Shown here piece by piece: positions 54,254-64,000 of a DNA stretch of 64,000 nucleotides; positions within the stretch are counted from its first letter, which is position 1, and each line of letters begins with the position of its first letter. The DNA lies in the NCBI RefSeq assembly GCF_900106955.1, contig NZ_FNNI01000003.1, forward strand, positions 372,001 to 436,000, read 5' to 3'. Source of the stretch: Aidingimonas halophila (GTDB taxonomy: Bacteria; Pseudomonadota; Gammaproteobacteria; Pseudomonadales; Halomonadaceae). The position numbers and the translations under genes were made by a program. Under the pieces are notes generated by a model. It did not search any database. It was not told the origin of the DNA and saw only the letters and a program-made list of their open reading frames with translations.

Positions 54254-54318
54254 AGACGACAACTCCGTGGCGAAGGCCACGCATACTGGATCAAAGCAAC
54301 GAATTTCGAGGAATATCT

Positions 54319-56250
54319 ATGGGACGCATCATCGGTATCGACCTGGGGACAACCAACTCCTGTGTCGCAGTTCTCGACGGTGACAATCCGAAAGTCATCG
54401 AAAATGCCGAAGGTGGCCGCACCACACCGTCCATCATCGCTTACACCGATGATGGGGAAATTCTGGTGGGGCAGGCTGCCAAGCGGCAGGCGGTCACCAA
54501 CGCACAAAATACGCTGTATGCCATCAAGCGCCTGATCGGTCGTCGTTTCAGCGACGATGTGGTGCAGAAAGACATCAAGATGGTGCCGTACAAGATCACC
54601 GAGGCTGATAATGGCGATGCCTGGGTGGAGGTCAAGGACAAGAAGCTGGCGCCGCCGCAGGTCAGCGCGGAAGTGCTGAAGAAGATGAAGAAGACTGCCG
54701 AGGACTATCTTGGTGAAGAAGTGACCGAAGCGGTGATCACTGTACCGGCCTACTTCAACGATTCTCAGCGCCAGGCGACCAAGGATGCCGGTCGGATCGC
54801 CGGTCTTGAGGTCAAGCGCATCATCAACGAGCCGACGGCGGCTGCGTTGGCCTACGGCATGGACAAGTCGCGCGGCGACAAGACCCTTGCCGTCTACGAC
54901 CTGGGTGGTGGTACCTTCGATATCTCGATCATCGAGGTCGCGGATGTCGATGGCGAGACCCAGTTCGAGGTTCTGGCCACCAATGGCGACACCTTCCTGG
55001 GTGGCGAAGACTTCGACATGCAACTGATCAACTACCTGGTCGATCAGTTCAAGTCGGACAGTGGCATTGATCTGTCAGGCGACAATCTGGCCATGCAGCG
55101 TCTCAAGGAAGCTGCCGAGAAGGCCAAGATCGAGTTGTCCAGCGCGCAGCAGACCGATGTCAATCTGCCGTACATCACGGCGGACAACACCGGGCCGAAG
55201 CACCTCAATGTCAAGGTGACTCGGGCCAAGCTGGAATCGCTGGTCGAAGATCTGGTGCAGCGCTCACTGGGGCCGTGCAAGACAGCGCTGGCTGACGCTG
55301 GGCTATCCAACTCCGAGATCGACGACGTGATTCTGGTCGGTGGTCAGACGCGCATGCCGCTGGTACAGAAGAAAGTGGCCGAATTCTTCGGCAAGGACGC
55401 TCGTAAGGACGTCAACCCGGACGAGGCCGTGGCTGTTGGTGCGGCGATCCAGGGTGGCGTGCTCGGCGGCAACGTCAAGGATGTGCTGCTGCTCGACGTC
55501 ACGCCGCTGACATTGGGTATCGAGACGCTGGGCGGCGTGATGACGCCCTTGATCGAGAAGAACACGACGATTCCGACCAAGAAGACCCAGACCTTCTCGA
55601 CGGCGGACGACAACCAGACCGCCGTGACCATTCACGTGCTGCAGGGTGAGCGCAAGCAGGCCGGCCAGAACAAGTCGCTGGGCCGTTTCGATCTGGCCGA
55701 CATCCCGCCTGCACCGCGCGGCGTGCCGCAGATCGAGGTGGCGTTCGACCTCGATGCCAACGGTATCTTGAACGTGTCCGCCAAGGACAAGGCGACCGGC
55801 AAGGAACAATCGATCGTCATCAAGGCTTCCAGTGGTCTGTCGGAAGAAGAAATCGAACAGATGGTTCAGGATGCCGAAGCGCATGCTGACGAAGACAAGA
55901 AGTTCGAGGAGCTCGTGCAACTGCGTAACCAGGCCGACGGCATGGTCCACGCTGCCCGCAAGACGCTCGAGGAAGCCGGCGACAAGGCGACCGATGAAGA
56001 GAAGCAGGCGATCGAGACTGCAATCTCCGAATTGGAGGAAGCTGCCAAGGGGGACGATCAGGAAGCCATCCAGAGCAAGCTGGATGCCCTGACCGAAGCC
56101 TCCGGCAATCTGGCCCAGAAGATGTACGCCGAACAGGGTGAAGGCGCTCAGGCGGAAGGTGGTCAGGCAGATGATGCCGGCACCAAGCAGGAAGATGACG
56201 TGGTTGACGCGGAATACGAAGAAGTCAACGACGATCAGAAGAAGCAGTAA
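54319..56250 (+). CDS. dnaK: Chaperone DnaK (Hsp70)
   Basis: 643 residues. ATPase domain with [50 protein letters not shown] and VGGQTRMP; substrate domain beginning [18 protein letters not shown]-terminal lid and acidic tail ending in charged residues. Works with GrpE and DnaJ in folding and heat-shock control. A hairpin follows before dnaJ. Confidence 0.99.
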   Translation: MGRIIGIDLGTTNSCVAVLDGDNPKVIENAEGGRTTPSIIAYTDDGEILVGQAAKRQAVTNAQNTLYAIKRLIGRRFSDDVVQKDIKMVPYKITEADNGDAWVEVKDKKLAPPQVSAEVLKKMKKTAEDYLGEEVTEAVITVPAYFNDSQRQATKDAGRIAGLEVKRIINEPTAAALAYGMDKSRGDKTLAVYDLGGGTFDISIIEVADVDGETQFEVLATNGDTFLGGEDFDMQLINYLVDQFKSDSGIDLSGDNLAMQRLKEAAEKAKIELSSAQQTDVNLPYITADNTGPKHLNVKVTRAKLESLVEDLVQRSLGPCKTALADAGLSNSEIDDVILVGGQTRMPLVQKKVAEFFGKDARKDVNPDEAVAVGAAIQGGVLGGNVKDVLLLDVTPLTLGIETLGGVMTPLIEKNTTIPTKKTQTFSTADDNQTAVTIHVLQGERKQAGQNKSLGRFDLADIPPAPRGVPQIEVAFDLDANGILNVSAKDKATGKEQSIVIKASSGLSEEEIEQMVQDAEAHADEDKKFEELVQLRNQADGMVHAARKTLEEAGDKATDEEKQAIETAISELEEAAKGDDQEAIQSKLDALTEASGNLAQKMYAEQGEGAQAEGGQADDAGTKQEDDVVDAEYEEVNDDQKKQ

Positions 56251-56280
56251 CCACGACGTCCAGGCCAAGGATAACGGCAG

Positions 56281-56300
56281 CGCGGGAGGCAACTCCCGCG
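56281..56300 (+). other. Intercistronic hairpin between dnaK and dnaJ
   Basis: Perfect 8-bp GC-rich stem (CGCGGGAG / CTCCCGCG) with GCAA tetraloop, 30 bases after the dnaK stop, without a T-run. Likely an mRNA stability or processing element rather than a terminator. Confidence 0.6.
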
Positions 56301-56340
56301 TTGGCGTTTCCGCAACGGGCAAACGGAGGCACATGGATCC

Positions 56341-57486
56341 ATGTCCAAGCGTGACTACTATGAGATTCTGGGCGTCGAGCGCGGGGCCGATCAGAAGGAG
56401 ATCAAGAAGGCCTATCGTCGCCTCGCTCAGAAATATCACCCAGATCGTAACCCCGACGATAGCAGTGCGGCGGAAAAATTCCGCGAGGTCTCCGAAGCCT
56501 ATGAGGTGTTGACCGACGACGAGAAACGCGCTGCTTATGACCAGTTCGGCCATGCCGGTGTCGATGGCGAGGCCGGTGGCGGATTCGGCGCTGGTGGTTT
56601 CGGTGGTGCCGGGGCCGGGGGCTTCAGCGATATTTTCGGTGATGTATTCGGTGACATCTTTGGTGGCGGTGGTCGACGCCATCCCAATGCACCGCAACGC
56701 GGTTCCGACCTGCGTTACAACCTTGAGCTCGACCTCGAGGATGCCGTAGCCGGTACCAGCGTGGATATCCGCGTGCCACGCCATGTCGAATGCGGTCGTT
56801 GTGATGGGGATGGCGCCGAGCCAGGTTCTACCAAGGAGACCTGCCCCACGTGTGGCGGGCATGGACAGGTGCGAATGCAGCAGGGCTTCTTCGCTGTACA
56901 GCAGACCTGTCCGACCTGCCACGGCAGCGGTCAGCATATCAAGGTGCCTTGTCATGAATGTCATGGCGAAGGGCGTGTCCGGGAAACCCGTACCCTGTCG
57001 GTGAAGATCCCCGCCGGTGTCGATACCGGGGACCGTATCCGTCTCAATGGTGAAGGTGAGTCCGGTATCAATGGTGGCCCGCCCGGTGATTTGTATGTGC
57101 AGGCATCCATCAAGCCTCACCCCATCTTCCAGCGCGATGGCAGGCATCTACAGTGCGATGTGCCGATCAACTTCGTCGATGCGGCGCTCGGCGGCGAGCT
57201 GGAAGTGCCGACCCTCGACGGTCGGGTCAAGCTCAAGATTCCGCCGGAAACGCAAACCGGCAAGTTGTTCCGTCTCAAGGGCAAGGGAGTCAAGCCTGTC
57301 CGTGGTGGTGCGCCTGGCGACTTGCTGTGCAAAGTGGTGGTGGAAACCCCGGTCAAGCTCAATGAAGAACAGAAGGAACTGTTGCGCAAGTTTCAGGAGA
57401 GCCTTGGCGAGAACAACAGCCACTCGCCCAAGAAGAGCAGTTTCTTCGACGGTGTGAAGAAGTTCTTCGAGGACATGAAACCGTAA
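56341..57486 (+). CDS. dnaJ: Chaperone DnaJ (Hsp40)
   Basis: 381 residues: J domain with [20 protein letters not shown] and the HPD triad (YHPDRNPDD), a Gly/Phe-rich linker, zinc-finger domain with four CxxCxGxG-type repeats ([32 protein letters not shown]), and the C-terminal substrate domain. An out-of-frame ATG lies 8 bases before the true start. Followed by a terminator. Confidence 0.98.
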   Translation: MSKRDYYEILGVERGADQKEIKKAYRRLAQKYHPDRNPDDSSAAEKFREVSEAYEVLTDDEKRAAYDQFGHAGVDGEAGGGFGAGGFGGAGAGGFSDIFGDVFGDIFGGGGRRHPNAPQRGSDLRYNLELDLEDAVAGTSVDIRVPRHVECGRCDGDGAEPGSTKETCPTCGGHGQVRMQQGFFAVQQTCPTCHGSGQHIKVPCHECHGEGRVRETRTLSVKIPAGVDTGDRIRLNGEGESGINGGPPGDLYVQASIKPHPIFQRDGRHLQCDVPINFVDAALGGELEVPTLDGRVKLKIPPETQTGKLFRLKGKGVKPVRGGAPGDLLCKVVVETPVKLNEEQKELLRKFQESLGENNSHSPKKSSFFDGVKKFFEDMKP

Positions 57487-57518
57487 CACGCGAGCGAAGA
57501 CCCGGTCCGCCGCTTTTA

Positions 57519-57551
57519 CAAGGCCTTTGTCACATGCTGGCAAAGGCCTTG
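57519..57551 (+). terminator. Hairpin terminator after dnaJ
   Basis: Perfect 11-bp stem CAAGGCCTTTG / CAAAGGCCTTG with an 11-base loop; the downstream T-run is weak (TTG). 32 bases after the dnaJ stop. Confidence 0.7.
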
Positions 57552-57628
57552 TTGCTGTGGGGCCAAGGCTTTGCCAAGCGGAACAGTCATCGGCGATGAT
57601 GGTGACATAGCCTTCAAGGACGTTTGGC

Positions 57629-58885
57629 ATGACCCACGATACGATTGTTCTGGGGGCCGGTATGGTCGGTACCTCGGTAGCTTATCACCTGGCTCGACGC
57701 GGGCGTTCCGTGGCGCTGGTGGACCGGCAATTGCCCGGGCAGGCCACCTCCTTTGGTAATGCTGGTATCATCCAGCGTGAAGCCGTTCAACCGCATCCCT
57801 TCCCGCGCGATATCGGCACGCTCATGCGCGTGCTACCCAATCGGCGCATCGATATTCGTTACCGTCCCAAGGGAATGGCCGCCTCTGCCGGGCCCCTGTG
57901 GCAATATTGGCGTCATTCGGCACCTGCCCGCTATGCGGCTATCGTCAACGAATATGCGACCCTGATTCGGCACTGCACCCGCGAACATGAGGTCATGATC
58001 GAGGCGTCCGGGGCCGAGTCTCTGGTATGCAAGACCGGATGGCTGGAAGGGTTCCGCTCGCCGCCCGTATTCGATGAGGTGCTTGCCAATGCCCGGACTC
58101 TCGAGCGGTGTTTCGGCGTCACTCATGAGGTACTCGATCAACGGGCGCTAGGGAATGCCGAGCCGCACTTGGCAGATGAGTTGATCGGTGCTGTCCATTG
58201 GACCAATGCCTGGACGGTGCGTGATCCCGGTGCGTTGGTGCAGTCTTACGCTCGCGCGTTCGCGGGGCTAGGAGGTGCCATTGAGCATACTGAGGCACAG
58301 CGGCTGGATCCCACCGCCAACGGATGGCGCCTGATGACACGTGACGGCCGGCTGGAAGCCTGTGACGTCGTCATTGCTGCCGGCCCCTGGTCATTGCAGT
58401 GGTTGGAGCCGCTGGGCTATCGCCTGCCGTTGTTCCCCAAACGCGGCTACCATATGCATTACGCTCTCCGGAAGGGGGCTCGACTCTACCATTGGTTGAT
58501 GGACTTCGAGTCGGGGTACCTGTTGGCCCCGATGCAAAACGGCGTGCGTCTGACGACCGGTGCCGAACTGTCCACGCTGGACGCACCGATTCGTACCGGA
58601 CAGCTCGAAGCGGCAGAAGCCGTGGCACGCCGACTCGCTCCGTTGGGCGAGCGTCTGGATGCCGAGCCCTGGCGGGGGGACCGTCCCTGCATGCCGGACA
58701 TGAAACCTGTCATTGGTTCAGCGCCTCGCCATGGTGGCTTGTGGTTCGCGCTGGGGCATGGGCATCAAGGTTTCACGTTGGGCCCTGTGACCGGCCGTCT
58801 ACTCGGGGAAATGATGTCGGGTGAGCCGACCTTGGTGGATATGACGCCATTCCGTCCTGAGCGGTTCGGCGGTGCAGGACGTTGA
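57629..58885 (+). CDS. DadA-like FAD-dependent D-amino-acid dehydrogenase/oxidoreductase
   Basis: 418 residues of the DAO fold. N-terminal dinucleotide-binding VLGAGMVGTSVAYHLARRG, SFGNAGIIQREAVQPHPFPR as in DadA relatives, and the C-terminal FAD-binding PVIGSAPRHGGLWFALGHGH. It probably oxidises an amino acid or imino acid and feeds electrons to the respiratory chain. It lacks a neighbouring racemase, so the substrate is open. AAGGA precedes the ATG. It interrupts the usual dnaJ-dapB neighbourhood. Confidence 0.87.
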   Translation: MTHDTIVLGAGMVGTSVAYHLARRGRSVALVDRQLPGQATSFGNAGIIQREAVQPHPFPRDIGTLMRVLPNRRIDIRYRPKGMAASAGPLWQYWRHSAPARYAAIVNEYATLIRHCTREHEVMIEASGAESLVCKTGWLEGFRSPPVFDEVLANARTLERCFGVTHEVLDQRALGNAEPHLADELIGAVHWTNAWTVRDPGALVQSYARAFAGLGGAIEHTEAQRLDPTANGWRLMTRDGRLEACDVVIAAGPWSLQWLEPLGYRLPLFPKRGYHMHYALRKGARLYHWLMDFESGYLLAPMQNGVRLTTGAELSTLDAPIRTGQLEAAEAVARRLAPLGERLDAEPWRGDRPCMPDMKPVIGSAPRHGGLWFALGHGHQGFTLGPVTGRLLGEMMSGEPTLVDMTPFRPERFGGAGR

Positions 58886-58966
58886 GATTTTTGTCGGCTG
58901 ACATCTGGCATCAGCAGGGGCAACGGTCATACGCTAGGTGCTGATACATAGTGATTGGAGACCGTC

Positions 58967-59248
58967 ATGCCGATTTCTCGAGCCAATATCATGACTGATT
59001 CCGGGTTGGTCCTGATGCAGCGCCTATGCAAGCACTGGGGCCACAAGCTGGATGTGGAGAAGGATGACAAACAGGCGCGGGTCGTGTTCGACGAAGGGAC
59101 ATGCTTGATGCAAGCCGATGAGGATAAATTGATCGTGGCGCTCGAAGCGTTGGATGATGCCAGTCTCGATCGTCTCGAGCAGGTGGTCGATGAACACCTG
59201 GCTCGGATGGCAGGCAGGGGAACCTTGGATATCGTCTGGGAAAACTGA
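58967..59248 (+). CDS. DUF2218 family small protein
   Basis: About 93 residues, cytosolic, acidic. Pattern RLCKHWGHKLDVEKDDKQARVVF followed by a two-strand/helix end (LDRLEQVVDEHLARM) fits DUF2218, proteins often linked with siderophore or metal-related genes; no such partner is present here. Start ATG 58967 follows TTGGAG. It lies 5 bases before the DMT gene, so the two are probably co-transcribed. Confidence 0.82.
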   Translation: MPISRANIMTDSGLVLMQRLCKHWGHKLDVEKDDKQARVVFDEGTCLMQADEDKLIVALEALDDASLDRLEQVVDEHLARMAGRGTLDIVWEN

Positions 59249-59253
59249 ACGGG

Positions 59254-61073
<1,820 letters not shown>

Positions 61074-61089
61074 GCCAAGGCTAGCCACA

Positions 61090-61119
61090 ATGACGGAAAT
61101 CCTGTAGAATTCTTAAAAT
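61090..61119 (+). promoter_or_regulatory. Probable carA promoter
   Basis: -35 ATGACG (61090-61095), 18-base spacer, -10 TAAAAT (61114-61119), just after the dapB stop. Transcription would begin near 61126, leaving a leader of about 230 bases. Confidence 0.5.
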
Positions 61120-61154
61120 TTTTTGGCCGGGCGCAGGGTGAAAAGCCGTGTGGG

Positions 61155-61244
61155 CGCTTGTTGAGTCGGGCCACCAGCATTCCGAGCGAATGACAACAAG
61201 CGGGATGAAACCGGTCTTGATATCGGCTTTCGTCCCGCTTTTTT
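61155..61244 (+). promoter_or_regulatory. Antiterminator/terminator pair in the carA leader (attenuator)
   Basis: A 9-bp stem, CGCTTGTTG (61155-61163) with CAACAAGCG (61194-61202), shares bases 61199-61202 with the 5' arm of a terminator: AGCGGGA (61199-61205) with TCCCGCT (61233-61239) plus further pairs inside, then six T (61239-61244). The two structures cannot form together. This is the layout of a transcription attenuator. Two short reading frames cross it (GTG 61138, GTG 61148). The sensed signal is unknown. Confidence 0.62.
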
Positions 61245-61307
61245 ACGACCCTCTCGGTCCTGTCCTTGGCTAGCGTTGCCGCCTAATCAGAGTTTATGAG
61301 TCCGCAT

Positions 61308-61333
61308 CGAGACTGCGACCTTTTGCAGTCTCG
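61308..61333 (+). other. Second leader hairpin, next to the carA ribosome site
   Basis: Perfect 9-bp stem CGAGACTGC / GCAGTCTCG with an 8-base loop; it ends 10 bases before the GGAGGAA ribosome site of carA and has no T-run. It may affect translation or mRNA stability. Confidence 0.5.
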
Positions 61334-61356
61334 AGTCAGCATGGGAGGAAGTTGCG

Positions 61357-62502
61357 TTGAATAGACCCGCGATACTGGCCTTGGAAGATGGCAGCGTGTT
61401 TCATGGCACGGCCATCGGCGCCGATGGGCAAACCAGCGGCGAAGTGGTATTCAATACCGCGATGACCGGTTATCAGGAGATTCTGACCGATCCTTCCTAT
61501 ACCCGACAGATCGTTACGCTGACGTATCCTCATATCGGCAACACCGGCGTCAATCATGAGGATGTCGAATCCGGCGCCATCGCTGCCGCAGGGCTGGTGA
61601 TCCGGGACCTGCCGCTGCTGGTCAGCAGCTTCCGCTCGGAACAGTCACTCTCCGATTATCTGAAGAGTCAGAATGTGCTTGGTATCGCCGATATCGATAC
61701 CCGCCGCCTGACGCGCTTGTTGCGAGAAAAGGGGGCTCAGAACGGTGCTATTCTGGCGGGACCCGAAGCCGGCAGCGATGATGCCGAAGCCCGCGCCCTT
61801 GAAGTGGCCAGGGCATTTCCAGGGCTCAAGGGAATGGACCTTGCTCAGGTTGCGTCGTGCCAGTCGCCCTATGAATGGCATGAGGGCGAGTGGGCACTGG
61901 GGACAGGGTACGCCGACATGGCATCGGCCGAGCGCCCTTTCCACGTCGTGGCATACGATTACGGCGTCAAGCACAACATTCTACGCATCCTGGCATCTCG
62001 GGGGTGCCGTCTGACTGTCGTACCGGCTCGTACCCCGGCATCGGAAGTGCTCGCCATGCATCCTGATGGTGTCTTCCTGGCCAATGGTCCCGGCGATCCC
62101 GAGCCTTGTGATTATGCCATCGAGGCCATTCAGGCGATCCTCGACACCGAGATCCCGGTGTTCGGTATCTGTCTGGGCCACCAGTTGCTGGCACTGGCCA
62201 GCGGTGCCAGGACAGTGAAAATGAAACATGGCCACCATGGGGCCAATCATCCGGTGCAGGACCTGAAGAGTGGTCAGGTCATGATCACCAGTCAGAATCA
62301 TGGCTTTACCGCCGATGAGGCGACCCTGCCGAGTCATCTGCGTGCTACGCACCGCTCACTGTTCGATGGCACTCTGCAGGGTATCGAACGTACCGACCGA
62401 CCGGCTTTCAGTTTCCAGGGGCACCCCGAAGCGAGTCCCGGCCCGCACGACGTCATGCCGTTGTTCGATCGTTTTGTCGGGATGATGCAAGCACGTCGCT
62501 GA
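61357..62502 (+). CDS. carA: Carbamoyl-phosphate synthase small subunit
   Basis: 381 residues, the glutamine amidotransferase that supplies ammonia to CarB. N-terminal [17 protein letters not shown] and [21 protein letters not shown]; class I amidotransferase triad with the catalytic Cys in [13 protein letters not shown] and His/Glu in [13 protein letters not shown]. The start is TTG 61357 with a strong GGAGGAA site; no ATG fits. Carbamoyl phosphate feeds arginine and pyrimidine synthesis; argH is in the window. Confidence 0.97.
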   Translation: MNRPAILALEDGSVFHGTAIGADGQTSGEVVFNTAMTGYQEILTDPSYTRQIVTLTYPHIGNTGVNHEDVESGAIAAAGLVIRDLPLLVSSFRSEQSLSDYLKSQNVLGIADIDTRRLTRLLREKGAQNGAILAGPEAGSDDAEARALEVARAFPGLKGMDLAQVASCQSPYEWHEGEWALGTGYADMASAERPFHVVAYDYGVKHNILRILASRGCRLTVVPARTPASEVLAMHPDGVFLANGPGDPEPCDYAIEAIQAILDTEIPVFGICLGHQLLALASGARTVKMKHGHHGANHPVQDLKSGQVMITSQNHGFTADEATLPSHLRATHRSLFDGTLQGIERTDRPAFSFQGHPEASPGPHDVMPLFDRFVGMMQARR

Positions 62503-62554
62503 GTGAGTGCTGCCGAACCATCCGTTTTTCACGAATCCAGCTGCGGGAACCGTC

Positions 62555-64000
62555 ATGCCCAAGCGTACCGACATCAAAAGCATTCTGATTATTGGCGCAG
62601 GCCCGATCGTCATCGGTCAGGCCTGCGAATTCGACTATTCCGGCGCCCAGGCGTGTAAAGCATTACGCGAAGAGGGTTTCCGGGTCATCCTGGTCAACTC
62701 CAATCCAGCGACGATCATGACCGACCCTGTGATGGCCGATGCCACCTATATCGAGCCTATCACCTGGGAGGCGGTCGAGAAGATCATCGCCAAGGAGCGC
62801 CCGGATGCCTTGCTGCCGACCATGGGCGGTCAGACTGCGCTGAACTGCGCGCTGAATCTCGATAAGCACGGCATTCTCGCCAAATACGGTGTGGAAATGA
62901 TTGGCGCCAATGCGGACGCCATCAACAAGGCCGAGGATCGTGATCTGTTCGACAAGGCGATGCGGAATATCGGTCTCGAATGCCCCAAGGCCAAGGTGGC
63001 CCATTCCATGGATGAAGCATGGACTATCCAGAGCGAATTCGGGTTTCCGGTCATCATCCGTCCTTCATACACCATGGGGGGATCCGGTGGAGGCGTGGCC
63101 TATAACAAGGAAGAATTCGAGGAGATCTGCGAACGCGGGTTCGACCTGTCGAACAATCACGAATTGCTTATCGATGAGTCGCTGCTGGGCTGGAAGGAGT
63201 ACGAGATGGAGGTCGTGCGCGATAAGCACGACAACTGCATCATCGTCTGTGCGATCGAGAACTTCGATCCCATGGGGGTGCATACCGGCGACTCGATTAC
63301 CGTCGCTCCGTCGCAGACGCTGACCGACAAGGAATACCAGCGGATGCGTGATGCGTCGTTGGCGGTATTGCGTGAAATCGGTGTCGAAACTGGTGGGTCC
63401 AATGTGCAATTCGGTGTCGACCCCAGTACCGGGCGGATGGTCGTTATCGAAATGAATCCGCGGGTGTCGCGCTCGTCAGCGTTGGCCTCCAAGGCGACCG
63501 GTTTCCCGATCGCCAAGGTCGCGGCCAAGCTGGCAGTGGGTTACTCCCTGGATGAGTTGTCCAATGACATCACTGGTGGCGTGACTCCGGCCTCATTTGA
63601 GCCGTCGATCGATTATGTGGTTACCAAGGTTCCGCGTTTCACATTCGAGAAGTTCCCTCAGTCCAATGATCGGCTCACCACCCAAATGAAATCGGTGGGT
63701 GAAGTCATGGCTATCGGTCGGACGTTCCAGGAGTCACTGCAAAAAGCGTTACGCGGTCTGGAAACGGGCAATGATGGCCTGGATCCCAAACTTCATCAGT
63801 TCGATGAAGAAGCCATGGCAGTGATCAAGCGCGAACTGCAGACGCCAGGCGCCGAGCGGATTTTCTATATCGCTGATGCGATGCGCGCCGGGTTGAGTGT
63901 CGATGAGGTGTTCGCCTTGACCAATGTCGATCGCTGGTATCTGGTGCAGCTTGAGGATCTGATCAACACAGAGTCCGAGGTAAGTAAGCGGTCATTGGCC
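62555..64000 (+). CDS. carB: Carbamoyl-phosphate synthase large subunit (3' end outside window)
   Basis: Starts at ATG 62555, 52 bases after carA, and is open to the window edge: 482 of about 1075 residues. First ATP-grasp half visible: [65 protein letters not shown], and [20 protein letters not shown]. It makes carbamoyl phosphate from bicarbonate, ammonia and two ATP. No defect is seen in the visible part. Confidence 0.98.
   Translation, partial: MPKRTDIKSILIIGAGPIVIGQACEFDYSGAQACKALREEGFRVILVNSNPATIMTDPVMADATYIEPITWEAVEKIIAKERPDALLPTMGGQTALNCALNLDKHGILAKYGVEMIGANADAINKAEDRDLFDKAMRNIGLECPKAKVAHSMDEAWTIQSEFGFPVIIRPSYTMGGSGGGVAYNKEEFEEICERGFDLSNNHELLIDESLLGWKEYEMEVVRDKHDNCIIVCAIENFDPMGVHTGDSITVAPSQTLTDKEYQRMRDASLAVLREIGVETGGSNVQFGVDPSTGRMVVIEMNPRVSRSSALASKATGFPIAKVAAKLAVGYSLDELSNDITGGVTPASFEPSIDYVVTKVPRFTFEKFPQSNDRLTTQMKSVGEVMAIGRTFQESLQKALRGLETGNDGLDPKLHQFDEEAMAVIKRELQTPGAERIFYIADAMRAGLSVDEVFALTNVDRWYLVQLEDLINTESEVSKRSLA

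Noticed and set aside
55303-57147. 614-codon open frame antisense to dnaK and dnaJ
   Set aside because: Both sense genes are certain over the full span. The antisense frame is a by-product of strong codon bias in highly expressed genes; it has no ribosome site and no recognisable domain.

Overview
The window is a continuous stretch of chromosome from a moderately halophilic gammaproteobacterium, most likely a member of the Halomonadaceae (Halomonas or a close relative). The evidence is a complete ectoine-type TRAP transporter locus with its universal-stress partner (teaABCD), acidic proteins, high G+C coding bias, a gammaproteobacterial tmRNA tag (ANDDNYAQGALAA), and gene orders shared with Halomonas and Pseudomonas (engB/cytochrome c4/dsbA; yigB-xerC-DUF484-dapF-lysA-lptM; hemC-hemD-hemX-hemY; fur/bamE, recN/grpE-dnaK-dnaJ, dapB-carA-carB). 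I see no insertion sequence, prophage, CRISPR array, tRNA or rRNA. Both edges cut genes: comM on the left and carB on the right.

Layout: 1-2.6 kb, comM end, a lipoprotein and an alpha/beta hydrolase. 2.8-9.4 kb, malate synthase G, a thioesterase, a DUF423 protein, an AGCS amino-acid:Na+ symporter, thiS-thiG and trmB. 9.3-12.4 kb, a divergent DMT exporter/LysR pair, a probable small RNA gene and an AEC carrier. 12.5-18 kb, a FixH-like/SCO1 pair, an FKBP isomerase and teaDCBA. 18-25.8 kb, a TIGR02444 protein, the ABC-F protein YheS, Dtd, a tandem USP, ThiD, a TRAP permease pair without a binding protein and an EEP nuclease. 25.8-38.9 kb, dsbA, cytochrome c4, engB, yigB-xerC-DUF484-dapF-lysA-lptM-argH, then divergent hemCDXY. 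39-48.5 kb, an NCS2 purine permease, a large MscS channel, a retropepsin-like protein, an orphan Bug/TctC protein and a GAF-PAS-GGDEF-EAL protein. 48.6-64 kb, tmRNA, smpB, ratA-rnfH, bamE, fur, recN, grpE-dnaK-dnaJ, a DadA-like oxidoreductase, a DUF2218 protein, a DMT transporter, dapB, and carA-carB behind a structured leader.

The most interesting signal lies in the short gap after the LysR gene (about 11275-11427, minus strand). A strong sigma70 promoter is overlapped by a near-consensus Fur box, followed by a 5' hairpin, a C/U-rich stretch complementary to Shine-Dalgarno sequences, and an intrinsic terminator. The predicted RNA is about 118 nt, the plan of RyhB/PrrF iron-sparing RNAs, and fur itself lies 40 kb away in the window. 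The second signal is the dapB-carA gap, which holds a promoter, a 9-bp hairpin that excludes a terminator, and a second hairpin before the carA ribosome site: the layout of a transcription attenuator. Other regulatory signals are a LexA box at recN, heat-shock promoters at grpE and dnaK, and unassigned palindromes in front of the purine permease, the MscS channel, teaA and the FixH-like gene.

Functionally the region mixes core housekeeping (protein folding, ribosome rescue, heme, lysine, arginine and pyrimidine precursors, outer-membrane assembly) with osmotic and solute physiology (TeaABCD, AGCS, MscS, TRAP, DMT exporters) and stress control (Fur, LexA, sigma32 targets). All family assignments were made by eye from motifs and gene order, with no database search.
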